Counted from the first letter of the stretch, positions 45,447 through 52,807 are shown. The stretch: 54,066 nt of DNA from Blautia glucerasea (GCF_013304385.1 NZ_JAAITU010000027.1:1-54066); one strand, 5' to 3'. The notes: generated by a model from the letters alone, not told the origin. Numbers and translations are program-made.

Positions 45447-46826
45447 TTATTTATCTCTTGTGACAGAAACAGGTTCCCGTTTTGCCGGAAGTAAGTCTGA
45501 ATTGATTTCAGGAGCATCGAGCAGCACAGAGAAATTTTGCTGAATGATATCCAGTGTTTTCTGCTTTTTCTGTAATTTCTGTTTTTCCCGGACGGTAGCA
45601 GCTTGTTCAGATTCAAGATTTTCAATCCGCTTCTGGATTTTTTCAGAGCTAGGGATTTTGGTAACACCGAGATCCTGAAGCTCTTTTTTTAGTGAATCGT
45701 GGAGTTGGTATTCTGCCAGATGCTTGGAACGGTATTCTTTTGGATTTTTTGCAGATTTGCAATCTTCTATCACTTTACGGCAGAGCCGGTAAGAATCACA
45801 GTGTTTCTGAATGACTTTCTGCGTGCTTAGCTCACTGGTGATGTGTGCTATTCTCTGATCAGCCGCTTTAACAGAAGCATCAACATCAGAAACATGCTGC
45901 CTGAAATCCTCATAATTCAGTAGGTTATTTTCTGAAAGATAGTTGAAGGTGCGGGCTGCCTCTTTTAGATTATTGAGTTTTGCCCAATGTTCAAATCCTT
46001 CTCGATTGCCAGTCGTTACATACGTGGAGATATTGATATACAGGCGAGCTTCTCTGGACAGATGTTTTGGAGTTTTCACTTTGCTACGATTTTTAGCTAA
46101 GCGGATGCGGACGTTTTCTTCCGTATAATAACTTCCCAGAGATTTCATATAAGTGAAATTTTTTTGTTCCGGTGCACGGAAAGAAAGATGCTTTCCCTGC
46201 CGGACTTCATATCCAGCTAACTGCATTTTTTGTAGAAATTCCTCATAGTTGATGGAAGTCCAGATTGCTTTATCAACTGCAACACGTAGCTTGGCTTTCC
46301 AACTGGTGCCACGATGATATTCCATGTTCTCTTTATAGCTTTTTCCTTTTTCTCCGGTTGGCATACTGGTGGCAAGTCCATTTTCCAGGCAGATACGATT
46401 ACTGATTCTGCAGAGTTTATGGTAGCTCCGCTTATTGGAAACATACTTGTGATGATCAACAAAGCTTGCAGCGTTGAAGATGATATGGTTATGAATGTGC
46501 TTTTTATCAACATGGGTACTGATCACGTATTCATATTTTCCTTTCAGTACTTCGGCTGCAAATTGCTGTCCTAAGCGATGGGCAGTTTCGGCATCAACTT
46601 CTCCAGGTTTAAATGACTGGATCAGATGAAATGCCAGGTTATCACCTTTGTCCATTCCATTCTTTTTTGCCATTTCTCTAGTCATGGAAAATTCGAGATC
46701 AGCAGTTTCCGGGGAACAGCCAAAACTGGAAACCAGCAGTTTTTCATCAGTCTTGTCTGGATTCGTGATATAGTCCAGAGCTTTCTTGTCTGTTACTTTA
46801 ATGGGGAAGATCTTAATATATGCCAT
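45447..46826 (-). CDS. MOBP-type relaxase (MobA/VirD2-like)
   Basis: This 459-residue relaxase has the N-terminal nuclease domain: candidate nucleophile Tyr19 (ALDYITNPDKT), a CSPETADLEF segment and the metal-binding HUH motif around H105-x4-H110-x-H112 (THVDKKHIHNHIIFN). The C-terminal half is a long coiled region. It would nick oriT, stay bound to the 5' end and pilot the strand to VirD4. It is transcribed with MobC, overlapping it by 34 bases. It is on the opposite strand to the channel genes and about 40 kb from VirD4. It is complete. Confidence 0.92.
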   Translation of the reverse strand: MAYIKIFPIKVTDKKALDYITNPDKTDEKLLVSSFGCSPETADLEFSMTREMAKKNGMDKGDNLAFHLIQSFKPGEVDAETAHRLGQQFAAEVLKGKYEYVISTHVDKKHIHNHIIFNAASFVDHHKYVSNKRSYHKLCRISNRICLENGLATSMPTGEKGKSYKENMEYHRGTSWKAKLRVAVDKAIWTSINYEEFLQKMQLAGYEVRQGKHLSFRAPEQKNFTYMKSLGSYYTEENVRIRLAKNRSKVKTPKHLSREARLYINISTYVTTGNREGFEHWAKLNNLKEAARTFNYLSENNLLNYEDFRQHVSDVDASVKAADQRIAHITSELSTQKVIQKHCDSYRLCRKVIEDCKSAKNPKEYRSKHLAEYQLHDSLKKELQDLGVTKIPSSEKIQKRIENLESEQAATVREKQKLQKKQKTLDIIQQNFSVLLDAPEINSDLLPAKREPVSVTRDK

Positions 46827-47116
46827 AGTTCTTTCACCATCTCTTTCAATTCTTGCATTTCTTCCGGATATAGATCTCCGGTGGTATTTACCTTTTTTGC
46901 AATCTGGTTGATATTTATGCCAATCTTGTGCATTTCCTCATACTGTTTCTTCAGAGGAGTTGTATCTGTGTTGACGATGTAGCCGTCGATTGCCATCTTA
47001 CGCAGATAAGCTCCCATGTTCTTGGTTTTTGATTCTATCATCTTCCTGCGGATTAGCTTTCGTTCTTCTTCTGTGACATAAAAATGAATTTCTTTGTTTC
47101 TTTTTCTTTCAGCCAT
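46793..47116 (-). CDS. mobC: MobC-family relaxosome accessory protein
   Basis: This 107-residue protein opens with a ribbon-helix-helix-like segment (KEIHFYVTEEERKLIRRKM, NMGAYLRKMAIDGYIV). It ends with the MobC motif GININQIAKKVNTTGDLYPEEMQEL. It binds oriT and helps the relaxase melt and nick DNA. The stop overlaps the relaxase gene start by 34 bases. The presumed oriT lies about 50-120 bases before its start. Confidence 0.88.
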   Translation of the reverse strand: MAERKRNKEIHFYVTEEERKLIRRKMIESKTKNMGAYLRKMAIDGYIVNTDTTPLKKQYEEMHKIGININQIAKKVNTTGDLYPEEMQELKEMVKELWHILRSSPLK

Positions 47117-47164
47117 TAGCAGTTTCTCCTTTCTGAGAGGGCAGTAGTATCGTTGCTTTCAGCG

Positions 47165-47240
47165 TTTTTCAATTCAGGGCAGGGTACCCTAAATTGGGAT
47201 TTTCCGGAAGTGTATCCTCACTTCCTGTCCTTGCTGCTGT
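47165..47240. other. Likely origin of transfer (oriT)
   Basis: Two inverted repeats lie directly upstream of mobC/relaxase. CAATTCAGGG (47170-47179) pairs with CCCTAAATTG (47187-47196) with one mismatch. GGAAGTG (47206-47212) and CACTTCC (47219-47225) are a perfect pair around TATCCT. TATCCTCAC and TTCCTGTCC resemble the TATCCTG-type nick regions of MOBP relaxases, so the nick would be near 47213-47230. Structure is seen; the nick is inferred. Confidence 0.6.
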
Positions 47241-47368
47241 TTTACCCCTCTATTAGTTAAAGTCAGGAGAACCGGGAAAATGCAAAAGAATTTGGCAGGT
47301 AGTACGGGATACGAAAATGTGGTATGATTATGGGCAGGATATCAGAAGAATCAGGAGTTGAAAAGATT

Positions 47369-47743
47369 GTGAAGACGGAAGAAATCTTTGAATACGTGCA
47401 GAAACAGTACGGTACAGTTCCAGAATATTTATGGAGTAAATCTCCAGACAGTGTTGTACTTCGTCATAAAAATGGAAAATGGTATGCAGTATTCATGACA
47501 GTTGAGAAATCTAAGTTGGGATTAGAGGGAAATGATCTGGTTGCCATCATGGACGTAAAGTGCGATCCAGAAATGACCAGCATGATTATTCAGACTTATG
47601 GATTTTTACCAGGATACCATATGAATAAACAGCACTGGATCACGATTTTACTGGATGGTTCAGTCAGTGAAGCGAAGACATTGGACTTTTTGGATATGAG
47701 CTATGACCTGATTGACGGAGCAGACAGAAAGGAAGAAAAATGA
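47369..47743 (+). CDS. MmcQ/YjbR family protein
   Basis: The start is GTG 47369, with AGGAG eleven bases before, giving MKTEEIFEYVQKQYGTVPEYLW, the usual N-terminus of this family; an upstream ATG at 47324 adds 15 atypical residues. The 124-residue protein continues VLRHKNGKWYAVFMTVEKSK and PGYHMNKQHWITILLDG, with the CyaY-like double-wing DNA-binding fold of YjbR. Its function is not established. Its stop overlaps the flavodoxin start by four bases. It may be cargo rather than transfer machinery. Confidence 0.85.
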   Translation: MKTEEIFEYVQKQYGTVPEYLWSKSPDSVVLRHKNGKWYAVFMTVEKSKLGLEGNDLVAIMDVKCDPEMTSMIIQTYGFLPGYHMNKQHWITILLDGSVSEAKTLDFLDMSYDLIDGADRKEEK

Positions 47744-48174
47744 GAACAGCGATAGTATACGCATCTGTGCATCATGGAAATACAGAAAAATTAGTAAAGA
47801 GGATTGCAGAAGAATGTCAGATGGATTTGATTGATGCTGTGAAACAGCCAGATGCAGATCTGAGCAGTTATGATATGATTGGGTTTGCATCAGGAATCTA
47901 TTTTTCAAAGTTTCATCAGTCGATATTGGAATTTGCAGAGAAGAATCTACCGGACGACAAAAAGATATTTCTGATCTGTACTTATGGTGGGAGTGCGAAT
48001 TATAAATCCATAGAGCAGATTTTGGATAAAAAACATGCCAGTGTGGTTGGAAAATTTGGCTGTAAAGGGTATGACACATTCGGACCATTTAAACTGGTTG
48101 GAGGTATTGCTAAAGGCCATCCGAATGAAGAAGATATGAAAAACGCAGCGGACTTCGTAAAAGGAATACACTGA
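47740..48174 (+). CDS. Flavodoxin family protein
   Basis: This 144-residue protein starts RTAIVYASVHHGNTEKLVKR, the FMN phosphate-binding loop of flavodoxins (S/T-x-x-GNTxK). It also has the SYDMIGFASGIYFSKFHQSI and CTYGGSANY motifs that cradle the isoalloxazine ring. It would bind FMN and transfer electrons. It is coupled to the MmcQ-like gene by a four-base overlap and is followed by a bidirectional terminator. It is probably accessory cargo. Confidence 0.88.
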   Translation: MRTAIVYASVHHGNTEKLVKRIAEECQMDLIDAVKQPDADLSSYDMIGFASGIYFSKFHQSILEFAEKNLPDDKKIFLICTYGGSANYKSIEQILDKKHASVVGKFGCKGYDTFGPFKLVGGIAKGHPNEEDMKNAADFVKGIH

Positions 48175-48188
48175 TTTTTGAGCAAAAG

Positions 48189-48218
48189 GAAAACCGGGGA
48201 TTTTACTCCTCGGTTTTC
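48189..48218. terminator. Bidirectional terminator between flavodoxin and XRE gene
   Basis: GAAAACCGGGGA (48189-48200) pairs with TCCTCGGTTTTC (48207-48218) with one G-T pair. The A-tract at the 5' side and T-tract at the 3' side allow action on both strands. The converging genes end at 48174 and 48232. Confidence 0.75.
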
Positions 48219-48231
48219 TGGATGTTGTGCT

Positions 48232-48432
48232 TCAGTCTTCAACTTGAAAAATATCTTCTACAGGCACTTTCAGGTAATGTGCCAGCCGGATTGCAATCTC
48301 AAGAGAGGGATTACGTTCTCCACGTTCGATGCGGCCTATCGTCTGGCTGCAGGAACCTATGGCTTCAGCCAAATCTGCTTGAATGAGATTCCGTTCTTCA
48401 CGAATATCTTTTAGTGTATTATTGATTGCCAT
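48232..48432 (-). CDS. Small XRE-family regulator
   Basis: The 66-residue protein is a single helix-turn-helix domain: LKDIREERNLIQADLAEAIG, SCSQTIGRIERGERNPSLEI, ending KVPVEDIFQVED. It is of the Cro/CI type that lacks a ligand domain. AAGGAAGTGA precedes it on the minus strand. It sits downstream of the S24 repressor gene on the same strand, 56 bases apart, so it may be in the same transcript. The target is unknown. Confidence 0.85.
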   Translation of the reverse strand: MAINNTLKDIREERNLIQADLAEAIGSCSQTIGRIERGERNPSLEIAIRLAHYLKVPVEDIFQVED

Positions 48433-48488
48433 TCAATCACTTCCTTTGCTTATTGTTATCAGCAGGATCATGAACCTGCTGTTGAAAT

Positions 48489-49220
48489 TTAATGGAATCC
48501 CGGAATTTCTGCACCTTTGCATTTCCCGATTACTTTTCCAAAAATCTTAAAAGAGTCAGATTCCAAAACCTGGATAGGACGATATTTTTGATTTAAAGAG
48601 ATCAGATAAACACCATCTGGCTCATCGTGTAATTCCTTGATGTAAGTATTGCCGTTGAGATAGAAGATTCCAATTTCACCATTAGCAAGAGAATCTTTTT
48701 TCTGAATCCATGCAACATCGCCTGTATGATAAAGTGGCTCCATACTGTCACCGGAAATCCGTACACCAAAGTCAGTCTGCTCAGGAGCAAGGTGTCCTAC
48801 GTCATAGGTTTCTTTTACAGAATCCTCCAGGTAATTTCCAGTACCAGCAGAAACTGGTTCCCAGGTAATTTCTACAGGATGATGGAATGGGATAATCTTT
48901 GCAGACAGTGGAGAAAACTTTTTAGAAGCTTTCAAAATATCAGCAAATTCAATCAATTTATTTCTGCCTTCTTCATTCAATCCACTCATAATGTTATATG
49001 GGTTTTCTCCAAAGAAGGATTCATATATATCTTCGATATCAAGTAACTGGCAAAGTGTCAGGAAAACATGTAAAGCTGGTTCTCGTGCATTGGTCTCCCA
49101 TTTGGAGATTGCTTTTGTAGTGACCTGAATACCTTCCTGAGAAAGCAGGTCTACCAGATCTGATTGAGAGTATCCTTTCTTTTTTCTATTTTCTGCTAAT
49201 ATTTCCCCGAAATCACGCAT
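48489..49220 (-). CDS. LexA/HdiR-like self-cleaving repressor (XRE + S24 peptidase)
   Basis: The 243-residue protein has an N-terminal XRE domain (LAENRKKKGYSQSDLVDLLS, TKAISKWETNAREP) and a C-terminal S24 domain. Residues fit a functional self-cleaving repressor: Ser159 (ISGDSMEPLY) and Lys195 (TYIKELHD) form the dyad, and the Ala125-Gly126 bond (VSAGTG) is at the usual cleavage position. It is divergent to the Y-family polymerase, with symmetric operators between them. HdiR-umuC pairs of streptococci have this arrangement. RecA filament during DNA damage or conjugation would cleave it and release the polymerase operon. Confidence 0.88.
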   Translation of the reverse strand: MRDFGEILAENRKKKGYSQSDLVDLLSQEGIQVTTKAISKWETNAREPALHVFLTLCQLLDIEDIYESFFGENPYNIMSGLNEEGRNKLIEFADILKASKKFSPLSAKIIPFHHPVEITWEPVSAGTGNYLEDSVKETYDVGHLAPEQTDFGVRISGDSMEPLYHTGDVAWIQKKDSLANGEIGIFYLNGNTYIKELHDEPDGVYLISLNQKYRPIQVLESDSFKIFGKVIGKCKGAEIPGFH

Positions 49221-49256
49221 TTGTTCGCCTCATTTCTATTTGAATTTTCTATATGC

Positions 49257-49285
49257 ATTATACCGTATGTTAGAAATAAAATCAA
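49257..49285 (-). promoter_or_regulatory. Sigma-A promoter for the S24 repressor gene
   Basis: On the minus strand TTGATT (49285-49280) and TATAAT (49262-49257) are 17 bases apart, close to consensus. The gene starts 36 bases downstream. The 49292-49306 palindrome lies just upstream of the -35 box. Confidence 0.75.
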
Positions 49286-49291
49286 CAATAA

Positions 49292-49306
49292 TCTCCGAAA
49301 TGGAGA
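49292..49306. promoter_or_regulatory. Operator palindrome O1 (repressor/polymerase divergent region)
   Basis: TCTCC-GAAAT-GGAGA is a 15-bp interrupted palindrome. A related site TCTCCGGAATGTCGA sits inside the polymerase promoter. Both are likely bound by the S24 repressor, O1 giving autoregulation and the second repression of the polymerase operon. Confidence 0.6.
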
Positions 49307-49326
49307 AAAAACAACCAAGATGTCGC

Positions 49327-49356
49327 TTGACTATCTCCGGAATGTCGATATATACT
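49327..49356 (+). promoter_or_regulatory. Promoter of the Y-family polymerase operon with embedded operator
   Basis: TTGACT (49327-49332) and TATACT (49351-49356) are separated by 18 bases. The spacer holds TCTCCGGAATGTCGA, similar to O1, so repressor bound here would exclude RNA polymerase. The TTG start of the gene lies about 58 bases downstream. Confidence 0.7.
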
Positions 49357-49414
49357 AAACATACAGAAATTGATAAGACATTATGTTGAAGGAAACAGCT
49401 GGGAGGTGAAAAGT

Positions 49415-50662
49415 TTGAGTGAGCGTGTGATCCTGCATAGTGATATGAACTGTTTTTACGCCAGTGTAGAAATGCTGCATCATCCGGAATTTGCCGGAAT
49501 GCCTCTGGCAGTAGGTGGCGATCCGGAAGCCCGGCATGGAATTGTACTGACAGCAAATTATATTGCCAAGAAAAAAGGAGTAAAAACCGGAATGGCATTA
49601 TGGCAGGCAAAACAGATTTGTCCGGAAATCATATTTGTACCACCACGGATGGATTTGTATTTGAGATTTTCACAGATGGCAAGAGAAATCTATTCGGAGT
49701 ATACGGACAAGATCGAGCCATATGGAATTGATGAAGCATGGCTGGATGTATCGGACAGCAGAAATCTGAGAGGAAGCGGAATGACGATTGCAAGAGAAAT
49801 CAGCCATCGGATTAAATACGAACTGGGTGTAACAGTGAGTATTGGAATTTCCTGGAATAAGATTTATGCGAAACTTGGTTCAGATTATAAAAAGCCGGAT
49901 GCAATCACAGAGTTTGATCGAGAAAATTATAAAGACAGGATATGGCAGCTTCCAGCGTCAGATTTGCTTTATGTCGGAAGACAGACAAATAAGAAATTGC
50001 AAAAATTTGGGATCCGGACAATCGGGCAACTTGCGGAATCAGACGAAAAGTTGTTAGAGAGTCATTTTGGAAAAATAGGAAATGTATTATGGGCTTTCGC
50101 AAATGGCTGGGATGAAGATCCGGTTTGCAAGGAAGGATATGAAGCACCAGTAAAGTCGATAGGTAATAGCACTACAACACCGAGAGATCTGGAAAATGAT
50201 CTGGATGTCTGGATCATTCAAATAGCATTGGCAGAAAGTGTAGCTGCACGATTGCGGAAACATGGATTTAAATGCAAAACAGTAGAAATTACAGTTCGAG
50301 ATAATGGATTGTATAGTTTTTCCAGACAGATACATTTACGACAGCCAACGAATATTACAAACGAGATTGTAACTGCAGCATTTCAGCTATTTAAAGATAA
50401 TTATAAATGGGAACATCCCATTAGAAGCCTGGGAATCCGAGCTGCGGATCTTGTGTTAGATGATATTCCCGTGCAGTTGGATTTATTTGGAAATCAGGAG
50501 AAAAAGGAAAAGTTAGAGAAGCTGGATCGTACTGTAGATGAGATCAGACGACGGTTTGGTTATTTCAGTATACAGCGAGCGGCAATGTATCAGGATAAAG
50601 TCTTATCCCACTTAGACGCTGGTACGCACACGATCCATCCACACAGTTATTTTCATAGGTAA
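49415..50662 (+). CDS. Y-family DNA polymerase (DinB/UmuC-like)
   Basis: The start is TTG 49415, after GGGAGGTG; an upstream in-frame ATG at 49370 lies before this site. The 415-residue polymerase has the catalytic motif LHSDMNCFYASVEM (Asp10) and YGIDEAWLDVSD (Asp-Glu near 106). A helix-hairpin-helix thumb follows (LQKFGIRTIGQLAESDE), then a little-finger domain. It carries out error-prone or lesion-bypass synthesis. It is the first gene of an operon with the LexA-type domain and small DUF6504-like protein, controlled by the divergent S24 repressor. It is intact. Confidence 0.92.
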   Translation: MSERVILHSDMNCFYASVEMLHHPEFAGMPLAVGGDPEARHGIVLTANYIAKKKGVKTGMALWQAKQICPEIIFVPPRMDLYLRFSQMAREIYSEYTDKIEPYGIDEAWLDVSDSRNLRGSGMTIAREISHRIKYELGVTVSIGISWNKIYAKLGSDYKKPDAITEFDRENYKDRIWQLPASDLLYVGRQTNKKLQKFGIRTIGQLAESDEKLLESHFGKIGNVLWAFANGWDEDPVCKEGYEAPVKSIGNSTTTPRDLENDLDVWIIQIALAESVAARLRKHGFKCKTVEITVRDNGLYSFSRQIHLRQPTNITNEIVTAAFQLFKDNYKWEHPIRSLGIRAADLVLDDIPVQLDLFGNQEKKEKLEKLDRTVDEIRRRFGYFSIQRAAMYQDKVLSHLDAGTHTIHPHSYFHR

Positions 50663-50676
50663 TTGGAGGGATAGAT

Positions 50677-50889
50677 TTGAAAAAAGCATTAACCAGAAAA
50701 CAGAAAGAAAGTTATCAATGTATTTTGAATTATACGAAGGAGCATGGATACCCGCCGACAGTCCGGGAATTTGGAGAGTTGATCGGGGTGAAATCAACAT
50801 CATCTGCTTTTTCCAGAATCAAGCAGTTGGAGCAAAATGGATATATCCGCAGAATCCCGGCATCACCAAGAGCAATCGAGATTTTATAG
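50677..50889 (+). CDS. Stand-alone LexA DNA-binding domain protein
   Basis: The 70-residue protein uses TTG 50677, six bases after GGAGGG. It reads LTRKQKESYQCILNYTKEHG, YPPTVREFGELIGVKSTSSA, LEQNGYIRRIPASPRAIEIL, a near-complete LexA N-terminal winged helix. The cleavage region and S24 peptidase are absent, so it cannot self-cleave. It sits 14 bases after the polymerase gene. It may be a non-inducible regulator competing for LexA boxes, or an accessory factor. LexA boxes of the CGAACN4GTTCG type were not seen in the window, so targets may be chromosomal. Confidence 0.85.
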   Translation: MKKALTRKQKESYQCILNYTKEHGYPPTVREFGELIGVKSTSSAFSRIKQLEQNGYIRRIPASPRAIEIL

Positions 50890-50901
50890 TGAGGTGTCGG
50901 C

Positions 50902-51141
50902 ATGAACAAAGTATATGTAGATGTAGTGGCAGAGTTTCGGAAAGATGGACAGCTGGTTCCCATATTTTTTACATGGGAGGATGGAAGAAAATATAGTATT
51001 GACAGAATTTTGAAAATCGAGCGATGCGCCAGCAGAAAGGCAGGCGGTGTAGGAATGATGTACACCTGTATGATACAGGGGCAGGAAAGCCACTTGTTTT
51101 ACGAAGTGGATAAATGGTTTATGGAGAGAAAAACAGCATAA
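50902..51141 (+). CDS. Small beta protein resembling DUF6504
   Basis: The 79-residue protein follows the LexA-type gene by 12 bases. Its pattern (VVAEFRKDGQLVPIFFTWED, GRKYSIDRILKIER, MYTCMIQGQESHLFYEVDKW) resembles DUF6504 proteins found with ImuB/Y-family polymerases in actinobacteria, and small proteins after Y-polymerases in Firmicutes. That similarity is recalled, not computed. It probably assists translesion synthesis in this cassette. It is cytoplasmic. Confidence 0.6.
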   Translation: MNKVYVDVVAEFRKDGQLVPIFFTWEDGRKYSIDRILKIERCASRKAGGVGMMYTCMIQGQESHLFYEVDKWFMERKTA

Positions 51142-51169
51142 GGAGAGATTGGTATAGACGATATTATTT

Positions 51170-51372
51170 GGATTATTAACCGGCAGGGATAGTCACTTTC
51201 CCTTTATATTCCTGCAGGTTTTATATAAGAAGATGGATTCCGGTCAGCAAAGGCAGCTCCCACAATGCCTTTTGGATATCTGCTTCTGCAAATTGTAGTA
51301 AGTAATTGCTTCCCATCAAAATCATGGGGAAAGCGAACTGGGCTGAAAGACCGCCAGTTAGTGTGATGATGA
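51170..51372 (+). ncRNA. Candidate structured RNA or leader, about 200 bases
   Basis: The gap 51142-51391 has no good gene but several hairpins in series. AGGGA / TCCCT and GCAGG / CCTGC lie within 51184-51216. AAAGGCA (51249-51255) pairs with TGCCTTT (51266-51272). CCCAT / ATGGG lies near 51317-51334, and AACTGG / CCAGTT near 51338-51361, followed directly by the next gene's ribosome binding site. Density of stems suggests a structured leader or small RNA. No known riboswitch was recognised. Confidence 0.35.
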
Positions 51373-51391
51373 TAAGGAGATTTTGAAACTG

Positions 51392-51964
51392 ATGACAGAC
51401 AGAGATTATGCAATTAAATCAATGAAAGAAATTACCTTCCAGATGGCAAGTCATGCACAGGATTATCTGGAAGTTACAATCGAAAGACATTATACTGATA
51501 TTAAAGAATTGATGACAAGCTATCAGAAATTGATTTTGGAAAATCAGATTGTGTTAGAAGAACTGGATATGGAATGCCAGGAGAAAATCAATGAAGATAT
51601 GGCATATGCATTGAGTTATCTGAGCATTTATAACAACCAGCTGAATGTGCCAAAGATGCACCGTGAGATGAATAATCTGATGATTATTTATGGATTGTCG
51701 GACATGATCTATCGGGGAATGACTTTGGTGAAGTTCTATGCACCGAATGGTGTGATGCTCAGTGAAATCCTTCATTCCTGTTTTTGCAGTCATTATAATA
51801 AGACAGATGTGGAAGTACAACAGGAGTTAGGAATAGGCAGGACTTCTTTTTATAAAATGAAGAAGCAGGCACTTGGGTATTTAGGATTTTATTTTTATGA
51901 GATCGTGGTACCGCAGGCAAAGGATAAAAGATTTAAACCGTCACTGGGCGTTGAGGAAGAGTAG
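51392..51964 (+). CDS. ArpU-like helix-turn-helix protein (unassigned)
   Basis: The start is ATG 51392, twelve bases after AAGGAG; TTG 51383 is too close. The 190-residue protein is helical (HAQDYLEVTIERHYTDIKEL, MECQEKINEDMAYALSYLSI). It ends with a sigma-like/ArpU-type helix-turn-helix, DVEVQQELGIGRTSFYKMKK, and a short tail. It probably binds DNA and controls late or accessory ICE genes. Closest named pattern is ArpU-like phage regulators, but the match is limited. Its stop abuts the next start. Confidence 0.6.
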   Translation: MTDRDYAIKSMKEITFQMASHAQDYLEVTIERHYTDIKELMTSYQKLILENQIVLEELDMECQEKINEDMAYALSYLSIYNNQLNVPKMHREMNNLMIIYGLSDMIYRGMTLVKFYAPNGVMLSEILHSCFCSHYNKTDVEVQQELGIGRTSFYKMKKQALGYLGFYFYEIVVPQAKDKRFKPSLGVEEE

Positions 51965-52345
51965 GTGAATAATATGAGATACGAAGATTCGATGAAAGGT
52001 GTAGCTGCTCAGATAATCAAAGAACAGCTGAGAGCCAGTAAAATTAAAAACAATCCAGAAGAGTTCCATTGGCATGATGAATATGCAACGTTGAATTTCT
52101 TTCGGTTTATCTGCAAAAATATCGGTAACTTGGGAAATGGAGAAATTGAAAAAATGGTCACACGCTTGAAAAGCATAGATCAGAAAGCAGTGGAAAACCA
52201 TGTGAATGGTGCTGTTTGGGCATTTGATTATGATAAGATGTTCTGTGTATTGATGGAGAATGAAATTTGCCGAAAGGTGTGTGAAAAGAATAAATATAAT
52301 AGTTGGATGAAGCTGATTGGACAGTATTGTATCTCAATGGCTTAA
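51965..52345 (+). CDS. Conserved hypothetical, 126 residues
   Basis: The gene starts at GTG 51965 directly after the previous stop, or at ATG 51974, which is better spaced from AGGTG. The helical, lysine-rich protein has EEFHWHDEYATLNFFRFICK, IGNLGNGEIEKMVTRLKSID and a C-terminal NKYNSWMKLIGQYC. No domain recognised. It shares a transcript with the ArpU-like gene and is followed by a strong terminator. Confidence 0.6.
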   Translation: MNNMRYEDSMKGVAAQIIKEQLRASKIKNNPEEFHWHDEYATLNFFRFICKNIGNLGNGEIEKMVTRLKSIDQKAVENHVNGAVWAFDYDKMFCVLMENEICRKVCEKNKYNSWMKLIGQYCISMA

Positions 52346-52356
52346 AGATAAAGAAA

Positions 52357-52396
52357 GTTGCTGGAGAGAAAAAATATTCTCCAGCAACTTTGTCTT
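52357..52396. terminator. Strong intrinsic terminator
   Basis: GTTGCTGGAGA (52357-52367) pairs perfectly with TCTCCAGCAAC (52378-52388), followed by TTTGTCTTT. An A-rich run upstream may let it serve the converging membrane-protein gene as well. Confidence 0.85.
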
Positions 52397-52421
52397 TGAT
52401 GAATAAAGGTCAATTTTTTAT

Positions 52422-52628
52422 TTAACTATTCTCACTATTATTTGATTCAGTGATTTTTTTCTTCTTTGGAGAAACCAGTTTGTGACCGGAATAAATGGAC
52501 ATGCCCATACAAAGCAATGAAGAATAGGCAAAGTATTTATGTGCAGTCATAGATTTTTTGATTCCAGAATAAATGCATCCCAACATACAGAAAAGTGCGC
52601 CTAAGGACCAGTATTTATGTGATTTCAT
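52422..52628 (-). CDS. Small membrane protein with internal duplication
   Basis: The start at 52628 is set by AAAGGAGGT eight bases upstream; a longer frame from 52661 passes through that site. The 68-residue protein has two related hydrophobic hairpins. The first, HKYWSLGALFCMLGCIYSG, and the second, HKYFAYSSLLCMGMSIYSG, share the HKY-x14-16-IYSG frame. A Lys-rich tail (SPKKKKITE) follows. It is likely a small inner-membrane peptide. Family unknown to me. Confidence 0.7.
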   Translation of the reverse strand: MKSHKYWSLGALFCMLGCIYSGIKKSMTAHKYFAYSSLLCMGMSIYSGHKLVSPKKKKITESNNSENS

Positions 52629-52705
52629 GATTTGATACCTCCTTTGATTTAACTGATTCAATCATAACGCTTTTTTACGAAAATGCAAAGAAAAACTTTG
52701 AATAT

Positions 52706-52793
52706 AGTTCTGTAGAATTAGAACTTGGCTTTGCGATTCTGTATATTTAAGATACCCACAAGTATACTAAATTCAGAACGATTATTCGTTCTG
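52706..52793. promoter_or_regulatory. GTTCT/AGAAC inverted-repeat operators upstream of XRE gene
   Basis: AGTTCT-N8-AGAACT (52706-52711 and 52720-52725) and CAGAACGA-TTAT-TCGTTCTG (52774-52793) flank a TATACT (52763-52768). The second palindrome lies just before the XRE ribosome binding site. A third related palindrome, GTTCTATAGAAC, precedes the next gene at 53228. They are probable targets of the XRE protein. Confidence 0.55.
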
Positions 52794-52807
52794 GAGGAGG
52801 TGTTACG

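Noticed and set aside
51204..51413. 69-codon minus-strand frame in the structured gap
   Set aside because: No ribosome binding site, no family match, and it runs into the next gene; more likely a by-product of a structured RNA.
52774..52793. LexA (DinR) box at CAGAACGATTATTCGTTCTG
   Set aside because: The GAAC and GTTC halves are eight bases apart, whereas the Gram-positive LexA box has a four-base spacer.
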